Source: Stictocephala bisonia (Eukaryota; Arthropoda; Insecta; Hemiptera; Membracidae). Taken from it: DNA of 64,000 nucleotides. Both the position numbers and the translations under genes were made by a program. Positions 11,881 to 23,230 of this stretch are shown piece by piece. The notes beneath the pieces are model-generated. The model saw only the letters and a list, made by a program, of their open reading frames with translations, was not told the origin of the DNA and searched no databases. The stretch is from the NCBI GenBank assembly GCA_035578905.1, contig JAQJVL010000610.1, positions 186,001 to 250,000 of the forward strand, in the 5' to 3' direction. The first letter of the stretch is position 1, and each line of letters begins with the position of its first letter.

Positions 11881-12768
11881 ATATACTAAATCATGGCCTA
11901 GTGCACTTTAACTTAACCTAAAATATATTTTAAATATTTTAATTTTAATAATCATAATTATTCTGAGTAATGATCTAGATTTCAGACTTGTTCATCATTC
12001 AAGTGCTATGAACATTACCTAAAAAGTGAACTTTTTATAAGCATATTCTTTATATTATGACATTTACTTTCAACTCAAATCCTTTGGTAAAAAATAGTCT
12101 TATTAATTGAATAATATTGAAAATATTGTTGTTCAATATAACGTTTATAGTATAAAACTATTTATTTATAATTTTTTCATAATTTTTTTCCAAGTTTAAT
12201 TATACTTTATAAAATATCTTAAATAATTCAAAGGGACTTTTAAGATTCTACAATTTTAGACCTTTCTTTGGTTTGACTCGGTATAATTGAATAGCTGTAC
12301 ATAAAGAAAGCAACACATGAGTATGGAGGAAGCAACGCTAGCACGGGCAACAGTACAGAAATCTATTACAATATTCTAACTGCTCTGACAACTGAGAATT
12401 TATTTATTACATAGAGATCTATTAATAACACTTTGGTTGACAACGTACTGAATATATTAACCTATTACACTTACAGGTGGGTCATTTCAGGAATAAGGGC
12501 CAACAACTAGTCATAAAACTATAAAAACGTAATAACCTATTCAACAAAATTCTATATAAAATGTATTATACATTACCATTTGGTATTTAATTTGATTTCC
12601 CTATGGTAAACAGCCTTACTGGCGCAAACTGAAGAAAAAATTAAAGTTAACTTTCATTTATTTACATTGGAAACTTGTACAAAAATATAGGACCGAATGG
12701 CAATGTGATTTATACAATACACATGTTTAGTTTAGTAAATACAGTTACTATAATTCGTATGTTTGCAG
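11881..12768. other. AT-rich sequence, probably intronic to the plus-strand DRC7-like gene
   Basis: No upstream DRC7 exon could be recognised here. The last bases form the acceptor GTTTGCAG that defines the exon at 12769. Confidence 0.4.
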
Positions 12769-12894
12769 AAGATGGTGTCGACCACATTGCGGCCGACCAA
12801 GCTCTCCTACCCAGAGCTGCACACTTGGCAGGGCTGCGCCAACTTTGTTTCAGACCATATTGTTTATCAACCCTTGGAATGTCCTCATCTTATG
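12769..12894 (+). CDS. DRC7: Internal exon of DRC7/CCDC135 (lost boys) homologue
   Basis: This 126-nt exon has a GCAG acceptor immediately before it and a consensus GTAAGT donor immediately after it, phase 0 at both ends, and encodes 42 codons. The translation contains STTLRPTKLSYPELHTWQGC followed by ANFVSDHIVYQPLE, which I recognise as the segment of DRC7 (CCDC135; Drosophila lobo) with the STTLRPT and YPEL..W..CA.FVSD..PL signature, just ahead of the transglutaminase-like region. DRC7 is a subunit of the nexin-dynein regulatory complex of motile axonemes, in insects essentially of the sperm tail. Flanking exons would be expected upstream (ending about ECGVP) and downstream (KYQ.GN..EY). 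I found neither within the window, so the introns are long or this is an isolated remnant. It lies 3.8 kb from, and opposite to, the dan stop codon. Confidence 0.8.
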
Positions 12895-13342
12895 GTAAGT
12901 TTTAACATTCTAACTGGTGTTGTATTTACCTTGACAATGTTCCATGTAACAACAGATGGTAGAAGCATAAATAACACATCGCAACTCAAAAAACAAAGGA
13001 AACAACAAAGGTTATCTTTCTTACTACTACATATACACATTAACAATATTCAATCTTCTACACTAAGGTCTCGTTACAAATATATTATCACATTTCTTTT
13101 GAAAAAGTGGCAAATCAGTTCAAACTTATTAGTAATATCGTAATGAATAGGGCCAATGATCGACAACAATCAACATGGTGAACAAAAACTTAACAGATTT
13201 AAATCAACTAAAAACTCTTAACTGACATGACTACAAGTTTAGTTTGGTCGTTGCTCATCACTAGTTACTCTGGCCTGAAACAAAACATCAACAAATAAAA
13301 TAAAGATCGCTAAAGGTTTTTTTTTGACAAATAATATAAAAT
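12895..13342. other. No gene seen after the DRC7 exon
   Basis: It starts with the GTAAGT donor. The open frame continues without a stop to 13143, but it crosses the donor and loses similarity there, so the extension is intron read-through. Confidence 0.5.
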
Positions 13343-13588
13343 CACAGAGAAAAAAATCACAGAGGTCACTTTCTTATGGCCGCAGCGAATGGCTCAGTCA
13401 CAGTTATAAATAGAATACAAATAATGTACAACTTTATACATCTATAGTAATAATTACTAATTTTATCCAAGATGAATTTTTCCAACCCTACCATCAAATG
13501 GCAAACTGGAAAAATAACTACTCGACACACTAACTGACGTACATGTAGCGCATTGTTAGATGTGACCTATGTTTATTTCTCCTATGTG
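13343..13588. mobile_element. MITE, 'CACAGAGAAA' family, copy 1
   Basis: Terminal inverted repeats read CACAGAGAAAAAAATCACAG at the left, and on the right the end reads GACCTATGTTTATTTCTCCT then ATGTG. Internal sequence (CAGAGGTC.CTTTC, AATAATTACTAATTT, GGC.AACTGG, ACTACTCGACAC) is shared with the copies at 42603-42828 and 56522-56820. It is about 246 bp long and non-coding. Confidence 0.75.
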
Positions 13589-14739
13589 ACTAAATAAATT
13601 ATTACTTTATTTAAAGTATATCTCAGATGATAGCTAAAAGATTAAAAGAATATTGAAGACATGAACTTTATCCTAATTCAAATTCATGTTCAAATCAGCA
13701 AATCGAATACATGCTTGAAATTGCAGATGTATTGTCAAGATTTTTTTTTAGATGAATTGCCTTGCTTTGACTAGGAATTTCTCCAATTGATCCAAAAGAT
13801 GCTCAAATGCTGAAAATATGATAAAAGTCTGTAATTTGATTAAAATGCGAAGGCAAGTAGGACTAGTTGGTACCACCTTTCATAAGTTGGGCAAGCGTGA
13901 AAAATATATGAAGTACATGGGTGATTTGCATTGGTTTTGCTGGGTATGTCACAATCAAAACAAATGAACCAATAAATCCCAACAATAATTCAAACAATAG
14001 CGAGATCTCGATTTATTAAATTACAGATCCCCAACCTCAACATGAACCACCTATATCTTACTATAATAAGACAATTTCTTAAGTACTGAGCACAAGTGTT
14101 TGCAATTTCTGAAGTTGAAACCCTAGAAAGACTATTAAATCTAATTAATGACATTACTTTTCTAATACCTGACTCCTAATTTCAATATGTCACATCTGTA
14201 GATTATTCTTGACACGAGTTTGAAGTATCTCTCATCCCTAAAACTGATGCCAACCTGAATGTTCCATCTACAGAGAATTATCACCCTGACGATGGATGCT
14301 CTATCAACTTGTACAGCTTGTAATTTTGAATTTTTGAACAAACAAGTTGTTTCTGCTCATTCACACATTTATCGAGAATGGCTTGGAAATATGGTGAAGC
14401 GAGTAGCTTGGATGTGTCAGCAGTCTTAGTAAGCAGTAGGTTAGATTCATACAAGAATCAGATGGACAACTAACTGCAAATTTAGGATTAGTCTAAATGA
14501 TGTTGAAATTGATGTTGCAGAGAGTTTCATACCTTATTACAATTTGCTATACATTTACTAGGGCATAAACACCTGGCCGTGAACTGTGAAGTTATTTAAG
14601 AAAATAACGGTCTCATAGAGCAGAAATACAGAGAAGCTAAAATTCTAATCCTGAAGCAAAGAGGGGGGTTGAGCTAAACAAAAAGAAGCTTAATTATACG
14701 AGATAACATAATATAAATGTTTTCAATTGTGAAGGAAGG
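13589..14739. other. Unassigned sequence, possibly decayed retroelement
   Basis: No intact coding region was seen. Composition becomes less AT-rich towards the R2-like RT relic to the right, so part of this may be its eroded 5' half. I could not identify domains. Confidence 0.35.
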
Positions 14740-15335
14740 CAGTAAGAAAGGTCTTAGGTGATGATGAAGTCGAGTGTGAAATTTGTATTAAAAAGATTAA
14801 GGATGAATTTACTATTTACCTCAGGATACCTAACTTTGATAGATCCTTGTCTAAACTTCTGTTGTTTGGAGACTAGCAGAAAGAATTAGAAGAAATTCGG
14901 ATAGTAACTGTAGACGTTATGAAGGCTGGAATGAGCGAAAACGGGGTGGAAACTTCTCTAAGACCTGATGGTGAGTCAATGAGATCTCCTCAAGATAGGC
15001 TTGCTCATGAAGTCTTAGCCTTGCCTTAATATTCTTAAAGATCTTGTGCTAAGGTTGAGCTCCTGCTTGCTTTAAAGAAGCCAAGACTACTCATTGTCAA
15101 AAAGGATGATAAAAGTAGTATTAAAAATTGGCGCTCTGTCACAGTTTCCTCCTTTTGAAGAGAATTTAAGAACGTATTCTTGATATGTCCCTAGCCTACA
15201 ACAATGTTAGTCATAGGTCATAGTTCAAGTTACAATCGAGGGTTCATCAGCCCCAATGCTTATAGGGGGATGAAAAACTTCATTTTTGAGGATAATAGTA
15301 TCATCATGGAAAACAATGATTAGGTTGTCCAAGAT
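14740..15335 (+). pseudogene. R2/R4-like non-LTR retrotransposon RT relic
   Basis: Plus-strand translation with stops and shifts gives DGESMRSPQDRLAHEVLALP, then LIVKKDDKSSIKNWRSVTVS (the fingers motif written K.DKS...NWRP.T.SS in R2-type RTs), then ERILDMSLAYNNVSHRS with a frame change, then a GFISPNAYRG.K-like segment. The ITVSS and RGFI motifs point to the R2/R4 group rather than jockey. The catalytic region is not found. A minisatellite begins directly at the right edge. Confidence 0.5.
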
Positions 15336-15404
15336 AAAAATGAGAAGGGGTTTTCCAGCAATTCAGTTTTCGATGAACTTACAGAAACAAGAATCTCTTA
15401 TGGA

Positions 15405-15620
15405 GGGACGGGTGGGTCAATACCACTGTACATGTATGGGCAGGTGGGTGAATATATCAATACCACTGTATGTGTATAAGCAGGTGAGTGCATCGATACC
15501 ACTGTACCTATATGGGTGGCTAGGTAGGCCACTGTAGGTGTATGAGCAGGTGGGTGGGTGGGTCAATATCACTATAAGTGAATATGCAGGTAAGCGGGTA
15601 TGGTGTAGGTGGGTACATAT
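15405..15620 (+). repeat. Minisatellite, ~32-42-bp unit (dispersed family, locus 2)
   Basis: Six diverged units of the form CCACTGTACATGTATGGGCA then GGTGGGTGAATATATCAATA are present. The same core occurs at 9480-9735, 17260-17475 and 17745-17895. No coding meaning. Confidence 0.8.
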
Positions 15621-16658
15621 TGGAGGATCCTGTATAATAATCGGCCTCCAAACTTGGAACTTTCGAAAATGAATGAATAAGTTTTTAACTAACTATACTT
15701 GCCGTACACAAACTCATATACTAATGTCTTATAATAAATTATGTTCACTTGAGTTTGAAGGACTGTAAATAAACCAGCACACTTACAAAAAATTAAGTTG
15801 TACCAATACTTTTGTCATTTATTTATTGTAACAGCATATAATATATATATTTTTTTAACACTTAATATTTTTAATAAGAATGAAGGAAGTACAATGTTTT
15901 TATGTGTTCAATGATCCACCAACATTCAAATCTTATTTATAAAAAACCTTATGTGCGACTAAATGAAATTTTGATACAGTATCAATAAGAATGTATGAAA
16001 CTAGAATTAAAAATTTTAGTATTGTACCTTGATAATAAAAGTAGTTCTCATACAGTAGATTTCATGAAAGAAACTTTTATCACCTCTGGTTATTGGAAAT
16101 TTACAATTTTATTCTTGAAGGTTAATAATAGAATTTCTTTATTCATAAAAACATATTAACATTACTAAACACAAATAATATGTGATTATAACAAACTTTA
16201 TGCATTTACAGAATGTTATGTCAGTTCATATTTATTTGTATCGTGATTTGCCTATGGAATGGCAACAGAACAGTTGTCAAAATTGATCTTATATCATATA
16301 ACTTTTGCTATGTAGTGTTACATCTAAAATTAAATAAAATATTTCAAACTGTTGTAAAGTTGATACAAACTGATCAAAGTGAATTTATTCTCTACAAAGC
16401 TAAAAATTTGTGGATTGAAAATGAAAGATCAGCAAGTTGTTAAATGAATGAAAGAAGTCTACTATGCTAATTTTTCTTTCATAGATACGCTACAAATGAA
16501 AAAAGTCATATCCTTAAATGGGAATTGAAGCTGAACAAATTTTTAAAAGTCATCAACGAGAATGCAATTTGGTGTAACATTAGTTTACTTATCAAATTTT
16601 CTATTGGAATAACATACTTACTATGAGCAAATCGCTTATATACAATGGTACTAGGGGA
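15621..16658. other. 3' flank and probable 3' UTR of dan; no other gene
   Basis: On the minus strand, downstream of the dan stop, AATAAA hexamers occur opposite 16384-16389, 16231-16236 and 16138-16143 and are candidate polyadenylation signals. The sequence cannot say which is used. The plus-strand 76-codon open stretch at 16213-16443 has no recognisable domain. Confidence 0.45.
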
Positions 16659-16740
16659 CTATTTTCTCCTCGACCGAGTTGATCTGGTTTTGTTGGCTGC
16701 TCGCCGCTGTGCACAACTCTTAACATTGTTCAGCAAATAC
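16659..16740 (-). CDS. dan: distal antenna, terminal coding exon 3
   Basis: A minus-strand TTTCCAG acceptor is followed by G TAT TTG CTG. The lone G completes an AGG codon begun by the phase-2 end of exon 2, giving QFR-YLLNNVKSCAQRR, then a basic tail KTRSTRSRRK and TAG. The YLLN segment is the expected continuation of the conserved QFRYLLN block of Distal antenna proteins, which confirms both the splice junction and the gene's end. The arginine/lysine-rich tail probably contributes to nuclear localisation or DNA contact. The exon encodes the last 26 residues plus part of one codon. Found by reading the sequence, as it is too short to stand out as an open frame. Confidence 0.93.
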
Positions 16741-17255
16741 CTGGAAATAGCATAGACTCGTCATATCCAAATTCTTGTGGCTAAAGTAGTTTCATCTTCA
16801 AAACTATCTTTATACTTTTATCCACAGATACATATGATTAATGCTTAATTCATAATTTTAAGCACTAATGGGGTGGGGAAAGTATAATTCCTATAAACTG
16901 GGTAGCATTGGAATGAGGCAAAAAATAATTCAAATTACAACGGGTGATAAAAATAATTTAATTCATTTACAATGAAAAACCCTCCAGCAAATAATGTATT
17001 GCAACTCTTATTAATCAATCGCCTAATGCCCTAAACCAACCCAAGCATAATTTCTGTCATAATTATTTACTTTACCAATCTCTGTGTTGATCTGGCACAT
17101 TGACACGACTGAAAGCTGCTAATTTTAGTAGTCATCAAACATTTGTATGATACACACGTTCCTAACACATTCAAGAATATTAGTTTCTCCTCACGATTTT
17201 CACTTCCAAAGGAATTTAGAATGGAAAAGACCATCAAGTCCTTCCAAATATATAG
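16741..17255. other. dan intron 2, unique part
   Basis: AT-rich intronic sequence. A 68-codon minus-strand open stretch (17067-17273) has no recognisable domain. Confidence 0.6.
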
Positions 17256-17259
17256 GTGG

Positions 17260-17475
17260 TTCAATACTACCATTCGTGCGTGGGTGGGTGAATACTACCA
17301 CTCGTGTGTGGGAGGGTGGGTGGGTCAATATTACCATTCCTGTGTGGGAGGGGTGGGTGGGTCAATACGACCACTCGTGTGGGAGGGTGGGTGGGTCAAT
17401 ACTACTATTCCTGTGTGGGAGGGGTGGGTGGGTTAATACGATCATTCGTGTTTGGGAGGGTGGGTCATCCACTAC
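17260..17475 (+). repeat. Minisatellite in dan intron 2 (dispersed family, locus 3)
   Basis: Units read GGGTGGGTGGGTCAATAC then .ACCA(T/C)TC.TGTGTGGGAG. About six copies with a period near 37 bp alternate between two variants (CCATTCCTGTGTGG and CCACTCGTGTGG). All three frames stay open, so the Gly-Trp-rich open frames here are repeat artefacts. Confidence 0.85.
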
Positions 17476-17583
17476 GTAGATATGAGAGCTCAAAATGATC
17501 AGATTCCTTATGGATCTTACCATTGAAATACAAGTTTATTTAATATATACTAAAATAAAAACATACGTAGCGTCTTTGTACGT

Positions 17584-17745
17584 ATGAACACTGGCCAGGC
17601 TAGCACTGTAATTGGGTGTGTATATATACCTCCTAATCTCCACCAATCTGTATACAGGGACTTCTGTCAGACAGCTGAAGAAGCTATTGGCTTTAATAAT
17701 GACTTCTTACTAGTAGGTGATTTCAATTTGCCTAATACAAATTGG
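17584..17745 (+). pseudogene. Non-LTR retrotransposon endonuclease fragment
   Basis: The plus-strand reading VIGCVYIPPNLHQSVYRDFC followed by LLVGDFNLPNTNW carries the YIPP and GDFNLP motifs of the retrotransposon endonuclease. The frame is then taken over by minisatellite sequence (HPPIHVRW), so this coding scrap is fused to the array that follows. It lies within dan intron 2, antisense to dan. Confidence 0.75.
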
Positions 17746-17895
17746 ACTGGACCACTTCGACCACTCCTATTCACGTACGGTGGTACTAACACCCATCCAC
17801 CAATACATGTACGGTGGTACTAACCCACCCGCCCTCCCATACACGTATGGTGGTACTAACCCACTCGCCCACCCATACACGTAGGGTGGTGCTAT
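17745..17895 (-). repeat. Minisatellite in dan intron 2 (dispersed family, locus 4)
   Basis: About four units of GGTGGTACTAACCCAC.CGCC then CTCCCATACACGTA. The reverse complement equals the core of locus 3, 270 bp away, so the two arrays are inverted around the endonuclease scrap. Confidence 0.8.
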
Positions 17896-19073
17896 GAGTG
17901 GTATAATGAGTTATAATAAACACTTTATGATAATTAAGGCCCATTCTAGTGAACCATAAGTTGATATTAAGAGTTTTTCAATATAAACCATTTCATAAAT
18001 ATATTTGTGCATTTTGTGCTTTTATTGTAATAAATGTGTGTTGTGTGACGTTTACTTGTACTGTACTGTTCAATATAAAATCGTCAAGACTTACATTAAA
18101 GTTTAACATATTTAACTGTAAAAAATATTAAAATACTAAATTTTTTACATAAACCAACTTATAATCCAGTAGAATAGGTCTTCACCTATGACACTTCAAG
18201 TGTTACGATACGATTATTATTACGGACCAAATCATTGAAATAGAAACCCATGTTTTTGGCATTTTTCGTGGAGGGAAACGGTCCCCTTAAAAGGTAAATA
18301 CAATGAAGTAATTACATGGAAGGCAATACACCACTAAGAAGGTCCTTTTTTAAATCTCATTTGAGATATGGCATTACCGTCTAGGATAATGCCTCTGCAA
18401 GCAACCGCGCAAGTCTTCTGCACTATAGAAAAGAGCTCTGCGAATAGTGAAGATGGGACCCAAAGAGAGCTGCTGCAAGAATTTGAGATTAGTGACAGTT
18501 ATATTCTTTTCCAAATTAACCCCCATTATTGATGTGTATTTATAATTTATAGCTTTGATGAAAATTTTCTTGTATGATGCCATTACTATCCTTGACTTCT
18601 ATTTGAATAAATATTTCTGTAAGAAACTTACTAGCTTTTTCTCAAGGTACACTCCTCCGGTTTATGATGTTATCTGACATAGAAAATCTCATCATGAAAC
18701 TAGACTCATCATTTATTATGGAAAAAGGCTAAGTTTGATTTCGGCAAAAAATACAAAGTTACTCATTTGCATTTTACCTCCTTGATGGGTAACATGTTCC
18801 CTAATACATTTCGTTTTTGTTGATCTGAACAACTGACACTACACTTGACCTTGAGCATATCAGTACCTTCTATTTGACTGTGAAAGGTCATCAATGCAGT
18901 TGCAGTACTTTTGACCTCCTATTCGTTGGTCAGTGAACATTTGAATAAAAACATCTGCAAGACCTGAAGTAATCTATTACTCCATGTGACCAACTAACTG
19001 TTTCATCATTGTACATAAAGCAACTTTTACGTATTACGCCAAGTAAAACTATTAACAATTAAAATTAAGATAC
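17896..19073. other. dan intron 2, remaining part
   Basis: AT-rich intron ending at the exon 2 donor (minus-strand GTATCT from 19073). No other gene recognised. Confidence 0.6.
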
Positions 19074-19276
19074 CTGAATTGCAACAATTGTACAGCTGTA
19101 ACGCTGGGATCAGAGCAGCACTCAAGCCACCGTAGGAACCTCTCTCCGTGCTTTAGGGCATCAGCCGCCGTAGCTGGCGGCTCGTCTTCATCCTCTGATA
19201 AAGTATTTTCTTTGGTCTCCTTATTGCTGTCTACCAGCACTGGAGTAGCAGATATCACAGGTGACTCTTTAGTATC
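19074..19276 (-). CDS. dan: distal antenna, coding exon 2
   Basis: A 203-nt exon with TTTCAG acceptor before GAT and an AG|GTATCT donor, entering in phase 0 and leaving in phase 2. It encodes an acidic low-complexity lead (SEDEDEPPA) followed by DALKHGERFLRWLECCSD and PSVTAVQLLQF. The HGE.FL.WLE..SDP.VTA.Q..QFRYLL block is the second conserved region of Distal antenna proteins, probably a helical interaction domain; its function is not established as far as I know. Reading past the donor yields RYL by chance before a stop, so the splice assignment rests on exon 3, which supplies R-YLLNNVK. Confidence 0.95.
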
Positions 19277-21044
19277 CTGAAACACAAACCACAACATAAA
19301 TAAACAATTTTGAAAACTCAATTCAGACTTATATGGTAAGAAAACGGAGAAGCTTTAGTATGATGCAATCCGCTGTTTTAACTTTTGACTGTATTTAAAT
19401 CTCTTAATTTGATTTGTGTGGTTTTCTGTTCTTTTTTGTCTAAAGATTACTACTTTATTTCGTACAGATTAATTTCTTTGTACTTTTTAACTTTTTCTCA
19501 ACAAATTATAATTGAGAATTTCTCAGTACCGTTTCCTCATTAGATCGTTCAGTAATGTGTATTAACAACAATTTATTTTATCTTTATTTTGAAATGAAGT
19601 TGTATGCTGTTAAAGCTTAGTTATAATTTATTAATCACCTTAATCGCAGTGTAACACTTATGAAACAGTTTGTTATTCTTGATCGTTTGTTTAGCTAAGA
19701 AAACTAGACAATAAATGTCAAGTTATTTCTTAGCTAGAGCTTTGAGCATCTAGTAAGTGTGTCCCGGTTCCACTCACATAAAATACTTCAACTCTAAAGC
19801 CTAACCCCCACTTGGAAACAATGTTTGCAAACTGTTGACAAACAGTTTCTTCTTAATGTTTGTAAACAGTTTGCAAACTGTATGTCAACTGTTTGCAAAC
19901 TGTTTTGAAACAACAGAGAAAAATAAATGTTTGTCATTCGTTTGTATCCACACTAACAGGACGATGTTTCCCGAGATCTGGACTGAAGATGTTCTTGGTT
20001 CGTATCCGAACGATGATCCTAACATTCGGAACCTATCCAAACTGTTGGGCGAACTGCCTTGTTTTTTCTCACACAAGATGGAAGTAACTATCTTCTTTGT
20101 ATGTATTAAAAAATTATGTTCTGGAACTACTCGACATGAAGTAATCATGAAACAATCAAAACATAGGTAAGTTTGAGTTAAGTTTATTAAAACACTTTAG
20201 CAAATTCTAAGTATATTTCAAATTTGAATAAATTGTGTTATGAACAAGCAATGATAAAATTGAAGTAAATAAGTTACATATTTTATTTATCTACAACTAG
20301 AAAAAGTCCTAACTGATTCATAATCAAAGTGGAGCAACTACTTTACTTAAAGACAACATTTTGAACATAAGTCCATCTTAGACTCTACCACAGAGAAGAA
20401 ATTGACAGAAGTCCCATCCAATGGTGTGCTAAATGTGTGACGAGAAGTTAGTTCTCAGTTTATCACAGGGATGACAGAGGATGAATGTATAATTATTACT
20501 TATTACTATGTACATTTATAAAGATGCACATTAGATTAAACAAATGTATTATTGCCACTTAGGCGTTTTACGTCTATGTATTATTCACTGCGGCCTTATG
20601 AAAGCGACCTCTGTTTCTCTTTCTCTGTGACTCTACATGTGCACTGTGAAAGTTTTTGAAAAACGTTCCGATAGCGTAGATACAGTAAGTTTTTCTCAGA
20701 AGAAGAAATTGGATTTACTGTTTTAAAGAAAATCAGAAGACTAAAACAATGCAATAAAAACAATTAAGAAGGAACGGCTGTTGGATTTGCATTCTTCATT
20801 TTGTAACATTTTATTGAAATTTTCAGCAAAACGTGACAGGGAATGCTAGTATTTATAGTTGAGATACAATGTTTTACAAATGGTAATGTTTATTCCTGTG
20901 GTACCATTTTAAAAGCACGACAAGCCTGTTTCAAAGAACTGGAAGCCTTTCATCGGGATGAATTATTAAAATTACATCTCGAATAGTTAAAACTTAAGTC
21001 AGAAAACAAGGACTTTGGCAAAAAACAGAATTCTCTACTGGAGG
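19277..21044. other. dan intron 1, first part
   Basis: AT-rich intronic sequence. Around 19825-19910 the motif GTTTGCAAACTGT and variants (GTTGACAAACAG, GTAAACAGTTTGC) recur in direct and inverted order, probably a transposon end. An adjacent plus-strand frame of 111 codons (19835-20170) is not recognisable beyond a possible transposon origin. Confidence 0.5.
20586..20629 (-). mobile_element. MITE, 'CACAGAGAAA' family, end fragment
   Basis: The reverse complement reads CACAGAGAAAGAGAAACAGA then GGTCGCTTTCATAAGGCCGC. This is the terminal inverted repeat and first internal bases of the family seen at 13343, 42603 and 56522. Only one end is present. Confidence 0.75.
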
Positions 21045-22010
21045 AGTGAGTAACGAGCTGGACAAACCGACCGAACTCTCAAGACACACACGGCGACACG
21101 GGCCCCTACTGGATCAATATACTCGATGCGGATACACCAAAGACGCCAAAATACGGAACTTCACAGCCGTAATTTCCCCTCTGTTGGCAGAGTGAGTGAC
21201 GAGACTGGACTGGGCAAGCCGGCCGGACTCTCAAAACGCACACGGGCCCCTACTGGATCAATATATTCGATGCGGATACTCCAAAGACGCCAAAGTACAA
21301 AACTTCATAGCTGTCATTTTCCCTCTGTTGGCAGAGTGAGTTACGAAACTGGACAAGCCAGCCGGACTCTTAAGACAACACGTGCCCCTACTGGATCAAT
21401 ATACTCGATGCGGATACACCAAAGACGCCAAAGTACGGAACTTCACAGCCGTAATGTCCCCTCTGTTGGCAGAGTGAGTGACGAGACTGGACTGGGCAAG
21501 CCGGCCGGACTCTCAAAACGCACACGGGCCCCTACTGGATCAATATATTCGATGCGGATACTCCAAAGACGCCAAAGTACAAAACTTCATAGCTGTCATT
21601 TTCCCTCTGTTGGCAGAGTGAGTTACGAAACTGGACAAGCCAGCCGGACTCTTAAGACAACACGTGCCCCTACTGGATCAATATACTCGATGCGGATACA
21701 CCAAAGACGCCAAAGTACGGAACTTCACAGCCGTAATGTCCCCTCTGTTGGCGGAGTGAGTGACGAAACTGGACTGGACAAGCCAGCCGGACTCTTAAGA
21801 CAACACGTGCCCGTACTGGATCAATATACTCGATGCGAATACACCAAAGACGCCAAAGTACGGAACTTCACAGCCGTAATTTCCCCTCTGTTGGCGGAGT
21901 GAGTGACGAGACTGGACTGGACAAGCCGGCCGGACTCTCAAGACACACACGGGCCCCTACTGGATCAATATACTCGATGCGGATACAACAAAGACGCCAA
22001 AGTACGAAAT
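21045..22010 (+). repeat. Minisatellite array, alternating ~144/141-bp units
   Basis: Seven units start ATGCGGATACACCAAAGACG and end CCTACTGGATCAATAT. Two variants alternate: one with GACTGGACTGGGCAAGCCGG and one shortened to CTGGACAAGCCAGCCGGACT, making a dimeric higher-order repeat of about 285 bp. The 258-codon open frame across it exists because 144 is divisible by three; it has no coding support. It is located in dan intron 1. Confidence 0.92.
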
Positions 22011-22500
22011 TTTTCATGTCTCCTGTATTACAATTGGAAAGGGAGTAAAATTTCGTACTTGCAAAAAAGGCAGTATACAATAGACTTTGTTGCTTCTTTC
22101 GCTGAACAAATATTAGCACCCCAAAATGAAGAATAATAAACGTACTGTAACCTGGAACATAGGGCCAGATCTGTCGTAAGTGAATCGTCTTTGACCATAT
22201 AATATTCGTTTTCCCTCCTTCATTCACTCTATTTTAAATAAATACTACGGGCCTTTCCCCATCTTGCCGTATTGCCCATCAATCGACTCTAATACAGAGA
22301 AGTTGACAGGTCCATTCACAGACCTTACGTATTGATCATTTGGCGATACCACTCATCCACTTTAGATTTGTAAGAATTAATTTTAATTTCATTTTATTAT
22401 TGTTTGTCATTAAGAACCATTACTTAAGATAGCCAAGTTATAGCCTTATAGTTTGCGAATAAGAGTGTAGATGAACGAGTATGGCCATTTATCACTGTCC
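22011..22500. other. dan intron 1, unique part
   Basis: No gene. Near 22461-22490 a short piece matches the reverse complement of the SINE body (GTGTAGATGAACGAGT). Confidence 0.5.
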
Positions 22501-22509
22501 TGTATCCAG

Positions 22510-22745
22510 CGCAGCTAAAGGCCCTTTTAGTTTATGATGGCATTTCGTTCGATCCCAATCAGTCAAAACAAATATTGAAAGGGATCAGCTGATAAGCACC
22601 GACTGTTTTATTGTCATTGGGAAACTAATTCTTCTTAAACTTTCTAAGGAATAGTCAGCCTTAGTTTGTAACAATGACTACACTCATTCGAAAACCATAT
22701 TCACCCGTATCTTGACGATTGGCTTCTTAGGAATAAATAAATAAA
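22510..22745 (+). mobile_element. SINE copy D, in dan intron 1
   Basis: The B-box-like CGTTCGATCCCAATCAG is followed by GGGATCAGCTGATAAGC, GTCATTGGG, TTTCTAAGGAATAGTC, CTTAGTTTGTAACAATGACT, and the tail GGAATAAATAAATAAA. It matches 45214-45488 over the body, but the head is rearranged and the A box is not recognisable. Confidence 0.85.
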
Positions 22746-23193
22746 ATTCTAACTACATACTATTCGTCTAATTTTCGACCACCTGACAAACCTGATCATA
22801 AAGCAGATATTCCATATTGGACATTCGAATTGGCGATCACATTCATTTATCACTCATGCAGTCCTGCCCAACCATTCTACTAAAGTAACAGGAATGGTAA
22901 CATTGCTGAAAATAAGAAAACAACCAAATTCGTTTATCTTCGGTAGACTACATGGTAGGCCTATTCGGGTATAAGTTTACGACAAGAGAAAATTGTTACT
23001 AAAATGTCTCCATTTTTATTCATAGCTTTAGATTATGTATATAAACAGGTTGAGGATCGATCAGTAGTCTGACACTTCTTTATAATAATATGAACACATC
23101 TGAATTTGTAATTGTAGTATTTCTCGGACCATATTAGCACAATAATTAATTAATTAGAGCCTTATCGCTTGAAACCTAGTCCTGACTATTTAG
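22746..23193. other. dan intron 1, unique part
   Basis: AT-rich. Nothing recognised. Confidence 0.5.
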
Positions 23194-23230
23194 CCTGGAG
23201 GATGCCACATCACAGCATGGGCGAAACGTT
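23194..23230 (+). other. Hairpin motif CTGGAGGA-stem-GAAACGTT
   Basis: CCTGGAGGATGCC and GGGCGAAACGTTT bracket a short loop, with GCC/GGC pairing. It is the fourth occurrence of the CTGANGA-stem-GAAACGTT layout and carries a different stem sequence. An insertion of one G relative to CTGAGGA weakens the core. Confidence 0.35.

Noticed and set aside
12675..12905. 76-codon frame overlapping the DRC7 exon
   Set aside because: Wrong frame; the frame beginning K-M-V-S at the splice acceptor matches DRC7.
21126..21902. 258-codon open frame
   Set aside because: It exists because the repeat unit length is a multiple of three; no start context, domain or codon signal supports it.
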